Source: Thermoleophilia bacterium
Lineage (GTDB): Bacteria > Actinomycetota > Thermoleophilia > Miltoncostaeales > Miltoncostaeaceae
Assembly: GCA_029861485.1 (NCBI GenBank)
Contig: JAOTZF010000059.1
Span: 1-9,003, forward strand
Length of the DNA: 9,003 bases
Reading direction: 5' to 3'
The translations under genes were made by a program, and so were the position numbers. Under the pieces are notes generated by a model, which had not been told where the DNA came from, ran no database searches, and saw only the letters and a list, made by a program, of their open reading frames with translations. Position 1 is the first letter of the stretch. Every line of letters starts with the position of its first letter. Below, in pieces: positions 5,557 to 9,003 of this stretch.

Positions 5557-7454
5557 CAGCGCGTCACGACCCACGCCAGGAGCGCGCCCAGGCTCACGAC
5601 CCCCGCCACCATCACGAAGGCGTACGTACGGACCAGACCGTCCTGCGCAGCCCTGAGGGCGATCGCGCCCCCCCGAACGAGGCTGACCGCCCCCTTCAGC
5701 ATGCCTTGGATGAAGTCGGGCTCGAACCGGCCGTACAGATAGTCGCCGAGATCACGACTGGGTTGGACCAGTGCCTGCTGGTAGACGGGATCGAAGCGGT
5801 ACCCGTCCTCCAGCAGCCGGCGGGTCGCCGCGAAGCGTCCGGCCAGGCGGCTCCGGCGCCCAGGGTCGGCGGCAAAGATCCACCACGCCACACCGGCTCC
5901 GATGGCGACGACCGCGATAGAGGCAACGAGCGTGACCCCCTCCGCCTGCTGGCCGGGGATGGACTCAGGGCCGATCACGGGCTCCAGCCAGTCGGTGATC
6001 CAGCTCCAGCCACTGGGCACCTGAATCCAGCCGCCGAACAGCGAGAGCACGGCAAGCACAGCCACTGGCACGGTCATCGGCCAGCGCGAGCGATGCGGGT
6101 GCACGCCATAGCCACCCCCCGGCTCAGGGCCGTAGAAGGTCCGCAGCAGCAGCCGGAACATGTAGAAGGCGGTAATCCCGGCCGCGAGCGCGCCGACCAC
6201 CCACAGCGCCCGGCCGAGGTCGCCCGCGTCCCACGCGCTGGCCAGAATCTCGTCCTTGCTGAAGAAGCCCGAGGTGCCGGGAACGCCGCTGATCGCGAGC
6301 ACGCCGATCGCTGTCGCCACGTAGGCGAGCTTCAGGTGCCGCCCCAGTCCACCCATTCGGTCGAGGCTCTGCTCACCGGCAAGCCCGTGGATGACGATGC
6401 CGATCGAAAGGAAGAGCAGCGCCTTGAAGAAGGCGTGCGTCATGAGGTGGAACATCGCCGCGCCGTAGGCGCCGAGGCCGGCCGCCATGATCATGTAGCC
6501 GATCTGGCTGACAGTGCTCCAGGCGAGCACGCGCTTCACGTCCACTTGCACCATGGCGATCGTCGCCGCCAGGAAGAGCGTCACGGCCCCTGTGATCGCC
6601 ACCAGATCCGACGCGAACGGCGCGAGCTCGTAGAGCTCGTGGGTGCGCACGACGAGGTAGACGCCGGCGGTGACCATCGTGGCGGCGTGGATCAGGGCGC
6701 TGACCGGCGTCGGACCCTCCATCGCGTCGGGCAGCCAGGTGTGCAGCGGTACCTGGGCGCTTTTTGCGGCGGCGCCGACGAACAGCAGGATCGTGACGGC
6801 CTCCACGGCGCCGCGGCTCAGCCCGTCGGGCGCGGCCTCGAAGACAAGCGCATAGTCGAGCGTTCCGAGCTCGACGATGAGGATGAACGCCCCGATCACC
6901 ATGGCGATGTCGCCGATCACGTTGATGATAAAGGCCTTCTTGGCGGCGGCCACCGCGGGCGGCTTCTCGTAGTAGAAGCCGATCAACAAGTAGCTCGCCA
7001 GGCCGACCAGGGCCCAGCCGACGATCAGAAAGAGGAAGTTCGCGGCGAGCACCAGTAACAGCATCGAGAAGACGAAGAAGCCCATCTCCGCGAAGAAGCG
7101 CCGGTAGTCGCGGTCGTGCTCCATGTACTCGGTCGAGTAGAGGAAGATCAACGAGCCGACTCCGGTGATGATCAGCATCATCATCACCGAGAGGGGGTCG
7201 ATTTGGAGTGCGACGTCGATGGTCAGATCGCCGATCTCGATCCACTCCCAGACCCGCGAGACCACCAGCCGGTCGTCGCTGCTCTCGCCAAGCATCTGGA
7301 CGTAGAGCCATGCGCTCAGGAGGAACCCGAGCGCGATCGGGCCGACGCCGAGGACGCGGGTCATCGACCGCGGGGGCTCGGTCGGCCACGCGGCGAGTGT
7401 GGCCGCCCCGAGCAGGGGCAGGCCAAGGACGATCCATGCGAGGGCCGGTTCCAC
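5556..7454 (-). CDS. nuoL: NADH-quinone oxidoreductase subunit L
   Basis: NuoL is the distal antiporter-like proton pump, whose C-terminal lateral helix runs along the membrane arm. At 632 residues it has normal length with about 16 membrane helices. Clear family segments are 'PLSVMMMLIITGVGSLIFLY' (87-106), K231 in 'AAKSAQVPLHTWLPDAMEGP' (TM7), 'SALIHAATMVTAGVYL' with H256 (TM8), 'DVKRVLAWSTVSQIGYM' (305-321), H336 and H340 in 'MFHLMTHAFFKALLFL' with K344, and K400/D401 in 'TSGFFSKDEILA' (TM12). An amphipathic stretch at about 555-608 and a last helix at 611-630 fit the lateral helix and its anchor. Position 148, where the family normally has Glu in 'GWExVGLxSYLLIGF', is Ala (GCC), so the TM5 acid of the first pumping channel is missing. 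The start is GTG at 7454-7452, sharing one base with the nuoK TAG; the next Met is at residue 31, which would remove the first helix. Confidence 0.96.
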   Translation of the reverse strand: MEPALAWIVLGLPLLGAATLAAWPTEPPRSMTRVLGVGPIALGFLLSAWLYVQMLGESSDDRLVVSRVWEWIEIGDLTIDVALQIDPLSVMMMLIITGVGSLIFLYSTEYMEHDRDYRRFFAEMGFFVFSMLLLVLAANFLFLIVGWALVGLASYLLIGFYYEKPPAVAAAKKAFIINVIGDIAMVIGAFILIVELGTLDYALVFEAAPDGLSRGAVEAVTILLFVGAAAKSAQVPLHTWLPDAMEGPTPVSALIHAATMVTAGVYLVVRTHELYELAPFASDLVAITGAVTLFLAATIAMVQVDVKRVLAWSTVSQIGYMIMAAGLGAYGAAMFHLMTHAFFKALLFLSIGIVIHGLAGEQSLDRMGGLGRHLKLAYVATAIGVLAISGVPGTSGFFSKDEILASAWDAGDLGRALWVVGALAAGITAFYMFRLLLRTFYGPEPGGGYGVHPHRSRWPMTVPVAVLAVLSLFGGWIQVPSGWSWITDWLEPVIGPESIPGQQAEGVTLVASIAVVAIGAGVAWWIFAADPGRRSRLAGRFAATRRLLEDGYRFDPVYQQALVQPSRDLGDYLYGRFEPDFIQGMLKGAVSLVRGGAIALRAAQDGLVRTYAFVMVAGVVSLGALLAWVVTR

Positions 7455-7762
7455 TAGCCCTTCAGGCTCGACATCTCGTCGACGTTGAGCGCGAGGCGCT
7501 GACGGAACACGGCGACCACGAGACCGAGGCCGATGACGACCTCGGCCGCGGCGACGGCCATCACGACCAGCGCGAAGATCTGCCCGTCGGTGTTGTCCCA
7601 GTGGCGCGCGAAGCCCACGAGGGCGATGTTCGCGGAGTTGAGCATCAGCTCCACCGCGAGCAGCATCAGCAGTGGGTTGCGGCGGCGCATCACCCCGAGC
7701 AGTCCCAGCCCGAAGAGGCCGAAGCTCAGGAGCAGATACCAGATCAGCGGCACCCCGCTCAT
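7454..7762 (-). CDS. nuoK: NADH-quinone oxidoreductase subunit K
   Basis: NuoK is a small three-helix membrane subunit (102 residues, the usual size). With NuoJ it forms the proton channel between the quinone module and NuoN. Both conserved membrane glutamates are present: E38 in 'LLAVELMLNSANI' (TM2) and E74 in 'VAAAEVVIGLGLVVAVFR' (TM3). The first helix is at about 5-24 and is followed by a basic turn (MRRRNP). The ATG at 7762-7760 overlaps the nuoJ stop as ATGA and is preceded by GAGGG at a six-base distance, so this start is well supported. The TAG shares its last base with the GTG of nuoL. Nothing is unusual. Confidence 0.97.
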   Translation of the reverse strand: MSGVPLIWYLLLSFGLFGLGLLGVMRRRNPLLMLLAVELMLNSANIALVGFARHWDNTDGQIFALVVMAVAAAEVVIGLGLVVAVFRQRLALNVDEMSSLKG

Positions 7763-8283
7763 CGGCCGCCCTCGAACTTGATGGCGCGCTTGGCGAGCAG
7801 GACGGCGGCGATCGCCGCCACCAGCAGGATGGCCGAGGTGGCCTCGAACGGCACGATGTAGTCGTCGATGAAGGCGCGCCCGACGGCCTCGGGGCTACCG
7901 ATGTCGCCGGTGGCCTGCGGCTCGTCGCGCAGGCCGGGGAGGTCGCTGTTGGCCAGCATGATGCCCGCCTGGCCGACCAAGGCGATGACGACGATCCAGG
8001 CGAAGGGCTGATAGGGCGCCAGCCGGTCTTCCATCCCTGGCGGGGAACGCTCGCCGAGATAGGCGATCACGAAGAGGAAGAGCACGACGATCGCGCCGGC
8101 ATAGACGATGATCTGAATCACCGCAACGAAGGGTGCGGCGAGCAGAAGGAAGATCACCGCCACGCTCACCAGGGTCACGATCAAGGCGACCGTGGCGCGG
8201 AAGGCGTTCTCGAGGGTCACGACGAGGACGCCCGAGATCAGAGCGCCCGCGGCGGCGATGACGAAGACGACCTGCTCAGCCAA
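7759..8283 (-). CDS. nuoJ: NADH-quinone oxidoreductase subunit J
   Basis: NuoJ is a five-helix membrane subunit (174 residues, normal for the family) that packs against NuoK, NuoA and NuoH near the quinone cavity. The signature third helix 'VIQIIVYAGAIVVLFLFVI' (55-73) carries the conserved tyrosine Y61 at the point where this helix is known to be distorted in complex I structures. Other helices are at about 5-23, 29-49, 91-112 and 147-164. The loop at 77-90 and the long loop at about 114-146 are charged or polar. The start is TTG at 8283-8281, giving an N-terminus (AEQVVFVIAAAGALISG) that fits the first helix. The next candidate, a GTG at residue 22, would delete that helix. The gene overlaps the end of nuoI by 8 bases and has only a weak ribosome binding site, so coupled translation is likely. 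Confidence 0.94.
   Translation of the reverse strand: MAEQVVFVIAAAGALISGVLVVTLENAFRATVALIVTLVSVAVIFLLLAAPFVAVIQIIVYAGAIVVLFLFVIAYLGERSPPGMEDRLAPYQPFAWIVVIALVGQAGIMLANSDLPGLRDEPQATGDIGSPEAVGRAFIDDYIVPFEATSAILLVAAIAAVLLAKRAIKFEGGR
7769..7773 (-). promoter_or_regulatory. Shine-Dalgarno for nuoK
   Basis: GAGGG lies inside the last codons of nuoJ, six bases before the nuoK ATG. Together with the ATGA overlap it fixes the nuoK start. Confidence 0.7.
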
Positions 8284-8743
8284 CGGCGTCTGACCCGTCG
8301 TCTCGAAGCGGCACCTTCTTCGGGTGCTCCGCGAGGAGCATGTCCTTGGTGTAGATCAGCGCGTCTCGGTCGTACTCCGAGAGCTCGTATTCGTGTTCGA
8401 GAGTGATCGCGTCGAAGGGGCAGGCGACCTCGCAGTATCCGCAGAAGATGCAGCGCGACATGTTGATCTCGTAGATGCGCGCGTAGCGCTCCCCGGCCGA
8501 GACGCGATTGTCGGGGGTGTTCTCCTCGGCCACGACCCGGATGCAGTCCGCCGGGCAAGCAGCCACGCAGAGGCTGCAGCCCACGCACTTCTCGAGGCCG
8601 TTGTCGAAGCTCCAAAGGCGATGACGACCGCGAAAACGGGGGAATACGGGCGTCTTCTTCTCCGGATATCCGATCGTCTCGGGACGCTTGAGCAGATGAC
8701 GGAAGGTGACTCGGAAGCCCTTGAGGGTGTTCTGGACACTCAC
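8276..8743 (-). CDS. nuoI: NADH-quinone oxidoreductase subunit I (2x[4Fe-4S] ferredoxin-like)
   Basis: NuoI holds clusters N6a and N6b, which pass electrons down the peripheral arm toward N2 and quinone at the membrane interface. Both cysteine sets are complete: C53, C56, C59 with C63 in 'CVGCSLCVAACPADCI', and C98, C101, C104 with C108 in 'CIFCGYCEVACPFDAI'. An extra cysteine, C67, follows the first set. The N-terminal amphipathic stretch (KGFRVTFRHLLKRPETIGYP, 8-27) and 'RFRGRHRL' are family-typical and face the membrane. At 155 residues the length is normal, with an acidic Gly-ending tail. The start is GTG at 8743-8741, backed by a GAGG seven bases upstream that overlaps the nuoH stop. The 9 bases after nuoH and the overlap with nuoJ place it inside the operon. 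Confidence 0.96.
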   Translation of the reverse strand: MSVQNTLKGFRVTFRHLLKRPETIGYPEKKTPVFPRFRGRHRLWSFDNGLEKCVGCSLCVAACPADCIRVVAEENTPDNRVSAGERYARIYEINMSRCIFCGYCEVACPFDAITLEHEYELSEYDRDALIYTKDMLLAEHPKKVPLRDDGSDAVG

Positions 8744-8747
8744 CTGA

Positions 8748-8754
8748 TCACCTC
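8748..8754 (-). promoter_or_regulatory. Shine-Dalgarno for nuoI
   Basis: The minus strand reads GAGGTGA, with GAGG seven bases before the GTG of nuoI. The GA of GAGG is also the end of the nuoH TGA stop, so termination of nuoH and initiation of nuoI touch. This site decides for the GTG start, since no ATG is near. Confidence 0.75.
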
Positions 8755-9003
8755 AGTTCGCAAAGCCCAGGGCGACCACAATCGCGGTGATCACCAGGTT
8801 GGCGGTTGCAAGGGGCAGCAGCACTTTCCAGCCGAACTGCATCAGCTGGTCGTAGCGGAGTCGCGGCAGGGTAGCTCTCAGCCAGATGAACAGGAAGAGC
8901 AGCACCGAGACCTTGATCGCCAACCAGAGGAAGCCCGGCAGCACCGGCCCGGCATAGCCCCCGAGAAAGAGGGTCGCCCCGAACGCCGTGCTGATGATGA
9001 TGT
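8753..9003 (-). CDS. nuoH: NADH-quinone oxidoreductase subunit H, C-terminal end (5' truncated by the window)
   Basis: NuoH is the multi-helix membrane subunit that forms the quinone cavity and connects the peripheral and membrane arms. Only the last 82 residues are here. Reading from 9001 the frame begins with three isoleucines and 'STAFGATLFLGGYAGP', then 'LWLAIKVSVLLFLFIWLRAT' and 'LPRLRYDQLMQFGWKVLLPL', and ends 'VVALGFAN' with TGA at 8755-8753. These match the last two to three helices of NuoH, including the 'RATLPRLRYDQLMxxGWK' signature, which I regard as diagnostic. An apparent start at 8944 (GTG) is only an internal valine codon. The stop lies within the ribosome binding site of nuoI. 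Confidence 0.96.
   Translation of the reverse strand, partial: IIISTAFGATLFLGGYAGPVLPGFLWLAIKVSVLLFLFIWLRATLPRLRYDQLMQFGWKVLLPLATANLVITAIVVALGFAN

Noticed and set aside
5557..5574. Upstream GTG start for nuoM
   Set aside because: It adds only six residues (MGRDAL) and lacks a ribosome binding site, whereas the ATG at 5556 sits in a TGATG junction.
6758..6766. Run of five A on the minus strand (GCAAAAAGC) in nuoL, a possible slippage site
   Set aside because: The nuoL frame is intact across it, the codons encode the conserved Ala-Lys-Ser of TM7, and there is no alternative-frame product of interest.
5706..7058. 450-codon plus-strand open frame opposite nuoL
   Set aside because: It lies entirely antisense to nuoL. 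Its composition (His, Asp, Arg, Gln repeats) mirrors hydrophobic codons read backwards.
8541..8545. Extra cysteine (C67) after the first cluster motif of NuoI
   Set aside because: Both four-cysteine sets are complete without it, and a 'CPADC' form appears in other NuoI proteins as I recall, so it does not suggest a new cluster.

Overview
The window is the 3' half of a respiratory complex I (NADH:quinone oxidoreductase, nuo) operon on the minus strand. A two-gene tail follows it, and a short plus-strand stretch converges on it at the left end. The DNA is uniformly GC-rich, and the real genes mostly have G or C in the third codon position. The organism is a bacterium. The high GC, the canonical H-I-J-K-L-M-N order, the long NuoM with a 'WLPDAYR' type signature and a limonene-monooxygenase-like flavoprotein next door suggest an actinobacterial relative, possibly Thermoleophilia-like. 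This placement is inference only.

Layout, reading the minus strand from right to left: nuoH (3' end only, 9003-8753), nuoI (8743-8276), nuoJ (8283-7759), nuoK (7762-7454), nuoL (7454-5556), nuoM (5556-3979), nuoN (3982-2537), a class I SAM-dependent methyltransferase (2532-1639), and a luciferase-like flavin monooxygenase (LLM; 1614-454). Junctions between the nuo genes are overlaps of 1 to 8 bases, apart from 9 bases between nuoH and nuoI. The methyltransferase starts 4 bases after nuoN and the LLM gene 24 bases after that, so all nine are probably one transcript. Its promoter lies upstream of the window.

NuoH and NuoI form part of the module carrying electrons through clusters N6a/N6b to quinone. 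NuoJ, NuoK, NuoN, NuoM and NuoL are the proton-pumping membrane arm. Nearly all the charged residues expected in the pumping channels are present. The clear exception is NuoL, where the usual TM5 glutamate is alanine. The methyltransferase and LLM gene are not complex I subunits and their substrates are unknown.

At the left end, plus-strand bases 2-271 encode the C-terminus of a different SAM methyltransferase. Bases 273-457 hold a coding-like stretch that changes frame once and ends in a CTAG shared with the stop of the LLM gene. It looks like a frameshifted gene end or remnant. No RNA genes, insertion sequences, CRISPR arrays or clear intrinsic terminators were seen. Apart from the NuoL substitution and the left-edge remnant, this is ordinary core-metabolism DNA, and I did not find a new multi-gene system.
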